From Halobacillus_B rhizosphaerae (GTDB taxonomy: Bacteria; Bacillota; Bacilli; Bacillales; Halobacillaceae), in assembly GCF_046719735.1 (NCBI RefSeq), contig NZ_JAUTWQ010000003.1, positions 199,855 to 263,854 on the forward strand: a stretch of 64,000 bases of DNA, in the 5' to 3' direction. The translations under genes were made by a program, and so were the position numbers. The notes under the pieces are model-generated. The model saw only the letters and a program-made list of their open reading frames with translations. It ran no database searches and had not been told where the DNA came from. Positions 42,981 to 51,280 of this stretch are shown one piece after another. Each line of letters starts with the position of its first letter. The stretch's first letter is position 1.

Positions 42981-43187
42981 GTGAATGTTACTTGTATGAG
43001 TTGTCAGAAACAGTATGATATTCATCAGCAGGACAGCCAATATTCCAAAATAAAACGCGGTCTTTCTAAGCTATACGTTTGTAAAAATTGCAACACTTCA
43101 ATCCAACAAAATGCAGGGAAAGTTACTGGGATTTCTGCGGCGGATTTGGACCCTCACCAGGATATTCTAAATAAACGCAGGTCCTAG
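42981..43187 (+). CDS. Small zinc-ribbon protein, YlaI/DUF2197-like
   Basis: 68 residues from the GTG at 42981 (behind AGGGGT); an ATG at 42963 is also in frame with a weaker site. Two knuckles VTCMSCQKQYD and YVCKNCNTSI give a four-Cys zinc site, as in the YlaI/DUF2197 family of Bacillaceae, function unknown. It lies 29 nt upstream of the SEFIR gene on the same strand. Whether it belongs to that module or is a housekeeping neighbour cannot be told from one genome. Confidence 0.6.
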   Translation: MNVTCMSCQKQYDIHQQDSQYSKIKRGLSKLYVCKNCNTSIQQNAGKVTGISAADLDPHQDILNKRRS

Positions 43188-43216
43188 ATAGAGTTCTCTT
43201 TTGGGAGGTGCCGAAT

Positions 43217-44296
43217 ATGGGGGAACACCCTAAAGTCTTTATTAGCTATAGTCAGGATTCTAAGCTGCATGCTGATCGGGTATTAAGTTTTTCCAATCGC
43301 TTAAGAAGTGAAGGGATCGATACAGTTCTTGACCAATATGAGTTATTTCCCAGTGAAGGATGGACAAGGTGGATGGATCGCAATATCGCAAATGCTGACT
43401 TTTGTCTCCTCATTTGCACAGAAACGTACTTTAAACGGGTTATGGGAGAAGATAAACCCGGAAAGGGCCATGGAGTGCAATTTGAAGGTCATCTAATTTA
43501 TCAGCATTTATTTCAAGCTGGAACAAGTTCGTCTAAATTTATTCCTGTGGTCTTTACGGAGGAAGATGTGCAATTCGTTCCTGTACCTATCCGGAGTTTT
43601 TCCCATTTTGTAATTACAGATAAAAAGGATTATGAACAATTGTATTGGTTACTCCGAGGGGTAAATCAAACAACCAAACCAAAGCTGGGGAAATTAAGAC
43701 CACTCCCTGAAAAAGAAAGAAAATCTTTGTTTATCACAGGATTTATTGACGGTGAACTTTGGAACGAGGCGGTTTGGAAAGGAACAGCTTTTACCCACAA
43801 TACGGTCTTAAAAGAGCCACCCGGATTGGCGCTGCTGTTTGAAAATGAAGAAGCGGCCATCTCTATTTTCAATGGATGGATCCAGCGGCTTGGGGAGTAC
43901 GATCGATATAATGAGCTCCGAATATCAATTATTGAAGGCGATGTTCCTGCAGAAGGGAAAGGATATACCGTTCACATTTCTGCAAATGTAGAAAACATTT
44001 TGAGTAAAGCTGTCGGTAGTGAGGAGGAAAGCAGTCAGGACGTTTTAATGGTAAGAACCCGCTTTAACCGAATGCATCCCTCAAATGGTTCAAAGCACTT
44101 AGATTATTTTAAAGAAAGCTATCAAAAGTTTGGGTCCTATCTGTTATTACCTGGAGTCCATCATGAAGGGGAAGTGACCATTCTGCATCATCTAGCCATC
44201 CATAAAAAAGAAGTGGAATTTAGAAAGGTGAAGGATATTCAATCACGGAATGATCTGGATGCGGTTATTCTGCCACAGTATAGAGATGAAAAGTAG
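43217..44296 (+). CDS. SEFIR (TIR-like) domain protein with unassigned C-terminal domain
   Basis: 359 residues. N-terminal SEFIR domain, residues about 5-150: KVFISYSQDSKLHADRVL, DTVLDQYELFPSEGWTRWMD, DFCLLICTETYFKR and GVQFEGHLIY are all family blocks. SEFIR is a TIR relative; bacterial TIRs in Thoeris, CBASS and similar systems act as NADases or signal makers. Residues about 175-359 (LLFENEEAAISIFNGWIQRL, ELRISIIEGDVPAEGKGYTV) form a second globular domain that I cannot name. No TM helix. GGGAGG is 8 nt upstream. A small membrane protein follows 39 nt later, so a sensor/effector pair is inferred. Confidence 0.85.
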   Translation: MGEHPKVFISYSQDSKLHADRVLSFSNRLRSEGIDTVLDQYELFPSEGWTRWMDRNIANADFCLLICTETYFKRVMGEDKPGKGHGVQFEGHLIYQHLFQAGTSSSKFIPVVFTEEDVQFVPVPIRSFSHFVITDKKDYEQLYWLLRGVNQTTKPKLGKLRPLPEKERKSLFITGFIDGELWNEAVWKGTAFTHNTVLKEPPGLALLFENEEAAISIFNGWIQRLGEYDRYNELRISIIEGDVPAEGKGYTVHISANVENILSKAVGSEEESSQDVLMVRTRFNRMHPSNGSKHLDYFKESYQKFGSYLLLPGVHHEGEVTILHHLAIHKKEVEFRKVKDIQSRNDLDAVILPQYRDEK

Positions 44297-44335
44297 CCAT
44301 GCTTCGCCTTAATTCAAAAGAATGGAAGTGAAAAA

Positions 44336-44737
44336 ATGGATCGCAAAGTTAATCATTTGCAGATGATTCAAAGTGTGATTGCCCGGATGGGGCAGAATTC
44401 TTTCTTTCTTAAAGGGTGGGCTGTGACCCTGGTTGCTGCTTTATTCGCTTTATCGAATCAGGGGGCAAGAGTTGAATTTCTAATTTTTGCCTGTCTTCCT
44501 ATTCTCATCTTTTGGATATTAGATGCCTATTATTTAAGGCAGGAAAGATTGTTTATTCTCCTCTACAATTTCGTGCGTCAAAAGGACGAGCAGGAGATTG
44601 ACTATAATATGAACACCAGCCAGCTGTCGGTGAAACATCCTCCTCTGTTTATGGTGATTTTATCCAGAACAATTCTCCTCTTTTATTTACCGATACTCTT
44701 GTTAATAGGTATTGCTATGTTCCTGTTTCCCCTCTAA
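44336..44737 (+). CDS. Small membrane protein paired with the SEFIR gene (putative effector)
   Basis: 133 residues. MIQSVIARMGQNSFFLKGWA is a recurrent signature of a small membrane family seen next to TIR-like genes. TM helices at about 26-41, 47-64 and 105-131; between them QERLFILLYNFVRQKDEQEID and a Ser/Asn loop face the cytosol. The combination of a TIR-like cytosolic protein and a multi-TM partner recalls membrane-disrupting effectors of abortive-infection systems. That is inference; the family has no proven role that I can cite. GGAAGTG precedes the ATG. Confidence 0.75.
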   Translation: MDRKVNHLQMIQSVIARMGQNSFFLKGWAVTLVAALFALSNQGARVEFLIFACLPILIFWILDAYYLRQERLFILLYNFVRQKDEQEIDYNMNTSQLSVKHPPLFMVILSRTILLFYLPILLLIGIAMFLFPL

Positions 44738-44843
44738 ATACTAGGAATTCAGAAGACTTCGGCCCCTTTCCGTTATGGATCCTTTCATGTTCCTATCACT
44801 CCTTTCATATAGTAAAATAAGCGACTTTGAAGGAGGGGCCACC

Positions 44844-46256
44844 TTGAAACCTGAGGATCAAAAGAAGCTCGAGAATGCCATTAGAGAAATCACCAGCATT
44901 GCTAAAGGATTCGGGCTTGATTTCTACCCGATGAGATATGAAGTTTGTCCTGATGATATTATTTATACATTTGGTGCGTATGGAATGCCTACCCGTTTTT
45001 CCCATTGGAGCTTCGGAAAACAATATTATAAAATGAAGCTGCAATATGATCTGGGATTGAGTAAGATTTATGAATTAGTCATTAACTCTGATCCGTGTTA
45101 TGCCTTTTTGCTGAATTCAAACAGCCTTATTCAAAATAAGTTAATTGTTGCCCATGTTCTGGCTCATTGTGACTTCTTTAAAAATAATGCTCGTTTCCAA
45201 AATACAAAGCGGGATATGGTAGAAAGTATGGCAGCAACTGCAGAAAGAATTGCCAGTTATGAGCGCATCCATGGTAAAGAAGAAGTTGAATCCTTCCTTG
45301 ATGCGATTCTGGCCATTCAGGAACATATTGATCCGTCCATTGTGCGTCCAAAGTTATCATGGACAGTTGCTGATGCTTATGAAGAAAGCCAGGATAAAGT
45401 TTTACCTACACCTTATGATGACATCTGGAAAATCGGAGAATCCCCAGATGTTCAACCTGTGGAACGGAAAAAACGAAAATTTCCTCCACGTCCGGAAAAA
45501 GATCTGCTGTTATTTATTGAGCAGCACAGTCGGGAACTTGAAGATTGGCAACGGGACATATTAACTATGATGCGGGAAGAAATGTTATATTTCTGGCCGC
45601 AGTTGGAAACTAAAATCATGAATGAAGGCTGGGCCTCGTACTGGCATGCCCGTATACTTAGGGAAATGGATCTAACGAGTGATGAAGTTATTGATTTTGC
45701 CAAATTGAATGCAAGTGTTGTCCAGCCATCGAAAACACAGTTGAACCCCTATTATTTAGGGTTGAAGATTTTTGAAGATATTGAAGAGCGGTATGATCAT
45801 CCAACGGAGGAAATGCAGCGACACGGAATTAAGCCTGGTTCCGGTCGGGAGAAGATCTTCGAGGTCAGAGAAATCGAATCAGATCAAAGTTTTATTCGCA
45901 ACTATTTAACAAGAGAATTGGTGAGACGGGAAGATTTATATCTTTTCCAGAAACAGGGGCAAAAATATAAGATTACGGATAAAGATCATGAAGCCGTCCG
46001 CGATCAGCTGGTGACTATGAGAGTGAATGGCGGATTCCCTTACCTTACCGTCCAGGACGGAGATTATATGAAGAGTGGAGAGCTCTATTTAAAACACCAT
46101 TTTGAAGACGTTGAACTCGACCTTGGTTATCTGGAAAAAACTCTGCCTTATGTTTATCAATTGTGGGGAAGACCGGTGCACATGGAAACCATTGTGGAAG
46201 ACCGCAGTGTAGTTTTTAATTATGGTGGGCAGAAAGTACAAAAGAAATATTTATAA
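44844..46256 (+). CDS. spoVR: SpoVR-family protein
   Basis: 470 residues from the TTG at 44844, directly behind AAGGAGGGG; an ATG 69 nt upstream is in frame but lacks a site. ARGFGLDFYPMRYE-like start (AKGFGLDFYPMRYEVCPDDI), YGMPTRFSHWSFGKQYYKM, VINSDPCYAFLLNSNSLIQ, then ILAH-type CDFFKNNARFQNTKRDM give the family fingerprint. Needed for normal spore cortex in B. subtilis; biochemical activity unresolved. Monocistronic, with its own terminator. Confidence 0.93.
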   Translation: MKPEDQKKLENAIREITSIAKGFGLDFYPMRYEVCPDDIIYTFGAYGMPTRFSHWSFGKQYYKMKLQYDLGLSKIYELVINSDPCYAFLLNSNSLIQNKLIVAHVLAHCDFFKNNARFQNTKRDMVESMAATAERIASYERIHGKEEVESFLDAILAIQEHIDPSIVRPKLSWTVADAYEESQDKVLPTPYDDIWKIGESPDVQPVERKKRKFPPRPEKDLLLFIEQHSRELEDWQRDILTMMREEMLYFWPQLETKIMNEGWASYWHARILREMDLTSDEVIDFAKLNASVVQPSKTQLNPYYLGLKIFEDIEERYDHPTEEMQRHGIKPGSGREKIFEVREIESDQSFIRNYLTRELVRREDLYLFQKQGQKYKITDKDHEAVRDQLVTMRVNGGFPYLTVQDGDYMKSGELYLKHHFEDVELDLGYLEKTLPYVYQLWGRPVHMETIVEDRSVVFNYGGQKVQKKYL

Positions 46257-46299
46257 ATAACCAGACAGAGAAATAAAGAGTTTATTTACGAGCAAACCA

Positions 46300-46334
46300 C
46301 CTGAACCATTGAAAATGAATGGTTCAGGTTTTTT
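46300..46334 (+). terminator. Terminator of spoVR
   Basis: Perfect 11-bp stem CCTGAACCATT / AATGGTTCAGG with a 7-nt loop, then six T. Confidence 0.92.
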
Positions 46335-46504
46335 ATATTTAGTCATACATAAAAGTGAAAGTGATTGGTTTGCTTCTCTTTTTATACGGCATCAGGTTTC
46401 TCATTAACAGGTTATTATCGTTTCAATACGTCCAACTGGGTCATTTTGTGAAGACACGCCAGTTTCCCAGCTGCAGGTTTAAGGGAATTTATTGTGTATT
46501 GTTG

Positions 46505-47008
46505 TTACTCCGTTTTAAGCAGCTTGGCCATATAGTATTCATCTACATAGTGATTGTTGATCAATAGAGAGTCTTTGCGCACGCCTTCGATTGAGAATCC
46601 TGCCTTTTTGTAAAGGGCTATTCCCGCTTCATTTTGAACAGCAGCGTTTAATTCTAATCGATGAATGTTTTGTTTTTTCGCCCAATCTTCTACATGCTGG
46701 AAAAGTTTTGTACCCAGTCCAAGACCTCTGTGCTCTTTTAGAATCCCTATAACGATGTAAGCACAATGCTTATTTCTTTTGGCCATTCCTCCAATCGCCA
46801 GGAGGTAGCCTGCCAGTTTTTGATCTGATTCTTCTGCAAGCAATGTTGAATTTGGTGATTCATTGATCAATTGAATTTTTCTTTTGTGATCCTCGACGGT
46901 GGTGGATCGTTCTTCAGGCTCAAAGAGCATATATTGTGAATCCTGTTCCACACTTCGCATCAATTGTGCAAACGGGCTGGCATCTTCTTGAGTAAGTTCG
47001 CGGATCAT
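46505..47008 (-). CDS. GNAT family N-acetyltransferase
   Basis: 167 residues from ATG 47008 (MIRELTQEDASPFAQLMR), which has AGGAGG upstream; twelve further in-frame codons are rejected. Acetyl-CoA binding motif V-x-x-x-x-R/Q-G-x-G-x-G is seen as IGILKEHRGLGLGTKLFQHV, followed by LELNAAVQNEAGIALYKKAGF. Substrate unknown; the A-loop resembles RimI/YjdJ-type enzymes. Lies between spoVR and a small membrane gene on the opposite strand. Confidence 0.88.
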   Translation of the reverse strand: MIRELTQEDASPFAQLMRSVEQDSQYMLFEPEERSTTVEDHKRKIQLINESPNSTLLAEESDQKLAGYLLAIGGMAKRNKHCAYIVIGILKEHRGLGLGTKLFQHVEDWAKKQNIHRLELNAAVQNEAGIALYKKAGFSIEGVRKDSLLINNHYVDEYYMAKLLKTE

Positions 47009-47130
47009 AGAAAAATCCTCCTGTCTAAAAGAATGAATAGGCAATTTCGTTATATTCTACCACAATTCATAAGGATGTTTTGAAACCATAATCTTTCAGC
47101 GATCGTCTAATAAAAAAGGAGGCGGAATTT

Positions 47131-47364
47131 GTGAAGCTTTTGGGAGCGTTGATTACAGCTTGTATGTTTATGCTTGCTGCTTGGTTCTGTTACCAGACAG
47201 GTCTTTACAATCTTGCTTTTCCCATTCACCCTGTCTCAACAAGCTCAATCTATATAGAGGATAAACAATTTCAAACCTTCATCGTGGTGATGTTCGGAGC
47301 CAGCCTTTCAGCGGGTGTGTTTCTACTATTTCGCATCGCCGAGTATAAACGGAGGAGCGAGTAA
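47131..47364 (+). CDS. Small two-TM membrane protein
   Basis: 77 residues with TM helices at about 3-22 and 49-68 and an extracytoplasmic loop (LAFPIHPVSTSSIYIEDKQF). GTG start after AAAGGAGGCGG. No family recognised. Divergent from the GNAT gene. Confidence 0.7.
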   Translation: MKLLGALITACMFMLAAWFCYQTGLYNLAFPIHPVSTSSIYIEDKQFQTFIVVMFGASLSAGVFLLFRIAEYKRRSE

Positions 47365-47399
47365 TTCGCTGAATCCGTTTATGACAAAGGGCTGAAACA

Positions 47400-47427
47400 T
47401 TGCAAGTAAGCAGGCATATGATAAAAT
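47400..47427 (+). promoter_or_regulatory. Promoter of the 23-codon small gene
   Basis: TTGCAA, 16 nt, TAAAAT, about 35-40 nt before the small frame's ribosome site. Confidence 0.55.
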
Positions 47428-47467
47428 GGATACAGTTATAGATCGAAGACGAAAGGAGCGGGAAAGT

Positions 47468-47539
47468 ATGAAACATTCATTTCATTCAAAGCAGATTCAT
47501 GCGAAATTCATTCATGGTCTTTCTCGCTGCCAAGCATAG
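47468..47539 (+). CDS. 23-residue His-rich small protein or leader peptide
   Basis: Frame MKHSFHSKQIHAKFIHGLSR then CQA, with five His in 23 residues. AAAGGAGCGGG lies 7 nt upstream, and a promoter at 47400-47427 and a strong terminator overlapping the stop codon bound it, so it is a complete short transcription unit. It is too short for most annotation. Possible roles: a small protein, or a leader peptide of an attenuator whose downstream gene would be the UMP-kinase-like gene 260 nt further on. The His-rich run fits neither a known leader nor a secreted peptide. Confidence 0.55.
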   Translation: MKHSFHSKQIHAKFIHGLSRCQA

Positions 47540-47566
47540 ACAATTTTGTCTATGCTTGTTTTTTTA
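47532..47566 (+). terminator. Strong terminator overlapping the small gene's stop
   Basis: Perfect inverted repeat AAGCATAGACAA / TTGTCTATGCTT, then G and eight T. Confidence 0.92.
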
Positions 47567-47601
47567 CCGTCTAAGAAGGTTACTAGGATAAAGAAGAATT
47601 T

Positions 47602-47779
47602 ACTCCGCCGCTAGTCTTAGGCTGGTCGGGTCTCCCAGGACGCTCGCGCTTTTATTCTATCCAGCGCGAGCGCCCAGCCCCTCGAGGTCCTAAGTCAATC
47701 GCCTGCGTGGATGAAGAACTATCCACTCCTCCGCTTGTCTTAGGCTGGTCGAGTCTCCCAGGACGCTCGCACTTTTATT
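47602..47779. repeat. Dispersed intergenic repeat, composite of two 55-bp units
   Basis: Two direct copies (47602-47656 and 47725-47779) differ at 4 of 55 positions and share CTTAGGCTGGTCG-GTCTCCCAGGACGCTCGC. Between them are a GTGGAT/ATCCAC palindrome and the block CCTCGAGGTCCTAAGTCAA. A related unit is at 52095-52190. The repeat is G+C-richer than its surroundings and has no coding sense. It lies between two genes on the same strand. Confidence 0.75.
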
Positions 47780-47800
47780 AGATCATTGGAGGGTGATGGT

Positions 47801-48541
47801 ATGAGGTATAACCGGGTGTTGTTAAAAATTAGCGGGGGAGCTTTAAGTGGAGACAGCACGGATAATTTTGATCATACGGCACTTGAACATATTGCGAATG
47901 AGATTGTCTCCCTTGTGGATGCAGGCATTGAAGTGGCCTTAGTAGTCGGAGGAGGAAATATTTTCAGAGGACGTACCGCTGAAATATGGGGGATTGATCG
48001 TGTTGAAGCAGATAATATCGGTACGATAGGTACTGTGATTAACAGTCTTATGCTCCGAGGTGTGTTAAAGAAAAGGACGAATCATGATGTTCGAGTGATG
48101 ACCTCTATCCCTGTGAGTTCAGTCGCTGAACCTTACATTCGTTTAAAAGCGATGCATCATTTGAAGAAGAAATATGTCGTCATCCTAGCGGGAGGAAATG
48201 GCCAGCCTTTTGTGACAACAGATTATCCCGCTGTCCAGAGAGCCATAGAACTGGAGTGTGATGCCATTTTGGCTGCTAAACAAGGAGTGGATGGCGTCTA
48301 TTCATCAGACCCTGCCGCCAATAAGAATGCAAAGCTGTATAGGACTTTAAATTATGATGATATTCTTTTGCATAATATTCAGGTGATGGACCAGGCTGCA
48401 CTGCTTCTAGCACGAGATCACAAGCGTCCGGTTCATATTTTTAACTTTGAGAAACCTGGAATCATGATGGAGCTTTGCCGTGGCCTTGATCGAGGCACCC
48501 TTGTTTCAAGTGAGCCTTCCAAATTTCATGAAGGTTTATAG
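47801..48541 (+). CDS. UMP-kinase-like (PyrH family) protein, divergent
   Basis: 246 residues, amino-acid-kinase fold. KISGGALSGD (family L-S-G-E-A-L), VVGGGNIFRG, DRVEADNIGTIGTVINS, VAEPYIRLKAMHHLKKKYVV and DAILAAKQGVDGVYSSDP all match PyrH. The nucleotide loop reads GNGQPFVTTDYP instead of the usual G-T-G-N-P-x-F-T-T-D-T, and the first Glu of L-S-G-E is Gly. A housekeeping pyrH normally lies in the tsf-frr operon, so this is likely a paralogue whose activity or substrate may differ. ATG at 47801 behind GGAGGG. Confidence 0.85.
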   Translation: MRYNRVLLKISGGALSGDSTDNFDHTALEHIANEIVSLVDAGIEVALVVGGGNIFRGRTAEIWGIDRVEADNIGTIGTVINSLMLRGVLKKRTNHDVRVMTSIPVSSVAEPYIRLKAMHHLKKKYVVILAGGNGQPFVTTDYPAVQRAIELECDAILAAKQGVDGVYSSDPAANKNAKLYRTLNYDDILLHNIQVMDQAALLLARDHKRPVHIFNFEKPGIMMELCRGLDRGTLVSSEPSKFHEGL

Positions 48542-48645
48542 GTATAATTGTTTATATTCAGAACATTTTGTTATTTTCATCTCTTTAGGAGCAAACTTTG
48601 ATAAACTATTCGATAACTCTTACGAACAATAAAGGAGGCATCATT

Positions 48646-49530
48646 ATGAGTGTGTATCAGAATATATTAACTGAAAAAGAATTTGTAGATAAGGATAACC
48701 TTACGTATCCGTTTGAAGAAAGAGGTCTGCAGTTCGGTGATGGGATCTATGAAGTTATCCGTGTTTATAAGGGAAAGTACTATCTAATTGAAGAGCACTT
48801 GGATAGACTATTTCGTTCCGCTGCTGCCGTTAAGATTAATGTACCCTATAATAGGGAGGAACTGGCTCATCAACTGGATGAGCTGCTGAAAAGAAATGAG
48901 ATTGATAAGGATGCAAAGGTGTACTTGCAAATTACTCGTGGGTCTGCTCCAAGAGAACATGCTTTTCCATTAAATACGCCTGCCAATCTATACGCATATG
49001 TACAAGACCTGCCCAGGAAAATTAACCTAATGAAAGAAGGAGTTACTGCCATCAGTCAGCCCGATGTTCGGTGGGACTGGTGCTACATTAAGAGCTTAAA
49101 TCTACTTCCTAATGTAATTGCTAAACAGGAAGCAGAAGAAAAGGGGAGCTTTGAAGCCGTTTTACATAAAGATGGCGAAGTGACTGAATGCAGTTCCTCA
49201 AATATTTATTTAGTTAAGGATGGTAGCGTGTACACCCACCCTGCTAAGAAAAATATTCTACATGGCTGCGTGAGAATGCGGGTGGAACATTTTTGCAAAG
49301 AGAAATCCATTCCATTTGTGGAGGAAGCTTTCCGTATAGAAGATTTTCAGCATGCGGATGAAGTTTTCTTATCTAGCAGTACAGCCGAGGTTATGCCGAT
49401 AATTAAAGTAGATAACCAAGTTATTGGAACAGGAAAGCCGGGATCGATCACTAGAGTCCTTCAGCAGAGTTATGAAAGAGATGCTGATATTTCAGAGGCA
49501 AGGTCTTTGTTTAAAGCACCATCAGCGTAA
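48646..49530 (+). CDS. dat: D-amino-acid transaminase (Dat)
   Basis: 294 residues from ATG 48646 behind AAAGGAGG; an upstream in-frame start is rejected. PLP fold-type IV: RGLQFGDGIYEVIRVYKGK, LQITRGSAPREHAFP, PLP Lys in YIKSLNLLPNVIAKQ, and TECSSSNIYLVKDG. It interconverts D-Ala and D-Glu/2-oxoacids, supplying D-amino acids for peptidoglycan and, in Bacillus, poly-gamma-glutamate. Close in length and sequence to B. subtilis and Bacillus sp. YM-1 Dat. Confidence 0.93.
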   Translation: MSVYQNILTEKEFVDKDNLTYPFEERGLQFGDGIYEVIRVYKGKYYLIEEHLDRLFRSAAAVKINVPYNREELAHQLDELLKRNEIDKDAKVYLQITRGSAPREHAFPLNTPANLYAYVQDLPRKINLMKEGVTAISQPDVRWDWCYIKSLNLLPNVIAKQEAEEKGSFEAVLHKDGEVTECSSSNIYLVKDGSVYTHPAKKNILHGCVRMRVEHFCKEKSIPFVEEAFRIEDFQHADEVFLSSSTAEVMPIIKVDNQVIGTGKPGSITRVLQQSYERDADISEARSLFKAPSA

Positions 49531-49557
49531 TCACAAGATAAAAGGGGGAAAGGGCGC

Positions 49558-49935
49558 ATGATTCACTTTATGGGATTATATGACGAAGCGTTTCAGTCCA
49601 TGAAGCAGGGAGATAAGCTTTATGAGGTTCGTTTACATGATCAAAAAAGAAAGAAACTAAGAAAAGGCGACTTGATTGAATTCACAAGACTGCCGGATAA
49701 GAAAGAAACTCTGCTTGTCGACATCCTGAATCTTATCCCTTTTCACACGTTTGACCAGTTGTATCAATCAGTTGCTAAAGAAGATATAGCTAAGGATAAC
49801 TGTACCCACCAGGAATTATTAAATAGTACGTATGAGATTTATACAAAAGACCAGGAAAAACAGTGGGGTGTTTTGGCGATTCAAGTGGCCATAAGCAAAC
49901 AATCTTATGCCTTGAGAACCATTCATCCTCAATAG
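49558..49935 (+). CDS. ASCH-domain protein
   Basis: 125 residues. The pattern MGLYDEAFQSMKQGDKLYEV, then RLHDQKRKKLRKGDLIEFTR and a C-terminal IQVAI are those of the ASCH fold, a PUA-related RNA-binding domain. The family is thought to act in RNA or nucleotide metabolism; specificity is unknown. It is 27 nt downstream of dat with GGGGGAAAGG, so may be co-transcribed. Confidence 0.75.
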   Translation: MIHFMGLYDEAFQSMKQGDKLYEVRLHDQKRKKLRKGDLIEFTRLPDKKETLLVDILNLIPFHTFDQLYQSVAKEDIAKDNCTHQELLNSTYEIYTKDQEKQWGVLAIQVAISKQSYALRTIHPQ

Positions 49936-50035
49936 AACAACCGCCTTCCTAATGGCTGGAGGGCGGTATTTTACTTTAGAGAAAAGGCAGCTATGCTATA
50001 ATGCAAAGGAAAACGTTAGTTATGGAGGGATAAGA

Positions 50036-50491
50036 ATGGCAGAAATTAAGTTGACATTTACCGAAGAACAATACAAGAAATTGGTGGAAACGATTTTCCT
50101 TGGAAGCTGGATGTTAAATTCTACTAGGCTTGAGGATTTGGATGAAGAAGCAGAAGAGATTCGCGAGCTGGTTCTTTCCAGGTATAAAGAAGCTAATCTA
50201 GAAGATAAAGTGGTTTACCAGGAGGAAATGGAGATTCACGATCTTACCATTGACTATGAATCTGAACTCCTTGATCAATATATAGAAGAATATGACGAGT
50301 TCAGCTTCTGGGATAAACTTGTGGAGAAGCTGACTGAAAAAGAAATGGTGCAAACCTTTGGTGCAGATGTAGTCTCCGCACCATTGACTGATGAAATGTT
50401 GAAAACCCAGCTTGAGTTAGAAGAAAAGATAGGGCAGGAGTTAGAAGAGAAAGGCATTACGAACCTTCACCTTCCTCTTGATAAAAAATAA
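50036..50491 (+). CDS. Acidic conserved hypothetical protein
   Basis: 151 residues, acidic, mostly helical (FTEEQYKKLVETIFLGSWML; LEDLDEEAEEIRELVLSRYK). No catalytic motif and no TM helix. The ATG at 50036 has GGAGGG; an earlier in-frame start is rejected. Family not recognised. Faces the YczE-like gene tail to tail. Confidence 0.7.
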   Translation: MAEIKLTFTEEQYKKLVETIFLGSWMLNSTRLEDLDEEAEEIRELVLSRYKEANLEDKVVYQEEMEIHDLTIDYESELLDQYIEEYDEFSFWDKLVEKLTEKEMVQTFGADVVSAPLTDEMLKTQLELEEKIGQELEEKGITNLHLPLDKK

Positions 50492-50518
50492 GCATGCAGA
50501 TGAGGATGATTCCTTTAG

Positions 50519-51133
50519 TTACCGGGAAGTGGACCATAGAAAAGCAATAGGTCTGGCAGCTTTATACGCCCACTGAATGATGGGGCCAAGCAGTAGTGCT
50601 ACAATTAAAGTACCAAACCCAACCGGAGCACCAAGCAGGAATCCAATCAAGGCCATACCGCTTTCTGCAAAGATTCGCACAGAACTTTTGGATTGTTTCG
50701 TTTTCTCATTCATAATCATCATAAAGTGATCAAGCGGTATGCGCGGGAAGGGTGTCCGCAAGTAAACAGCTATACCGGCAGAAGTAGCTAGAAGACCAAG
50801 GGTAAAGATTCCCCACTCTGCCCACCAGTGGTCAAAGCTAACATCTTTTAGAAATCCATATAACACGAAGTCCAGTGATCTCCCCCGGATTATAATCGGG
50901 ATAAGCGATTCAAATTTCGGTCTTTTCTTTTCAATCCAGGCGTTTATTCCTAGCAGGATAACAAAGGCAATAATCATAACATTTCCAACCGTTATGGGCA
51001 GATGCTTGGCCACACCTACAGCCACACTGTCCCCAGGACCAACCCCTAGACCGGATTGAATAACAAGAGCGAGGCCGAGGCTAGATACTGTGAGTCCTGC
51101 TAGATATATGATGGTTAAATAAACATATTTCAT
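50519..51133 (-). CDS. YczE/YitT-like membrane protein
   Basis: 204 residues, about six TM helices. SSLGLALVIQSGLGVGPGDS and IPIIIRGRSLDFVLYGFL match the YczE/YyaS integral membrane family, also seen as regulators of lipopeptide production in Bacillus. Substrate unknown. AAAGGAG precedes the ATG. Confidence 0.8.
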   Translation of the reverse strand: MKYVYLTIIYLAGLTVSSLGLALVIQSGLGVGPGDSVAVGVAKHLPITVGNVMIIAFVILLGINAWIEKKRPKFESLIPIIIRGRSLDFVLYGFLKDVSFDHWWAEWGIFTLGLLATSAGIAVYLRTPFPRIPLDHFMMIMNEKTKQSKSSVRIFAESGMALIGFLLGAPVGFGTLIVALLLGPIIQWAYKAARPIAFLWSTSR

Positions 51134-51280
51134 AATAGACTCCTTTGATCACGTCCAAAATATACTTTACTTATCATATAGGTTCCTCCAGGGGAAGTAA
51201 AGATATTCAAAGTTTGCAGGTTTCCAGTAAATCAGATAGGGAACGGGTGATATAGACCAGGAAAAAAGGAGGAATAAAGG

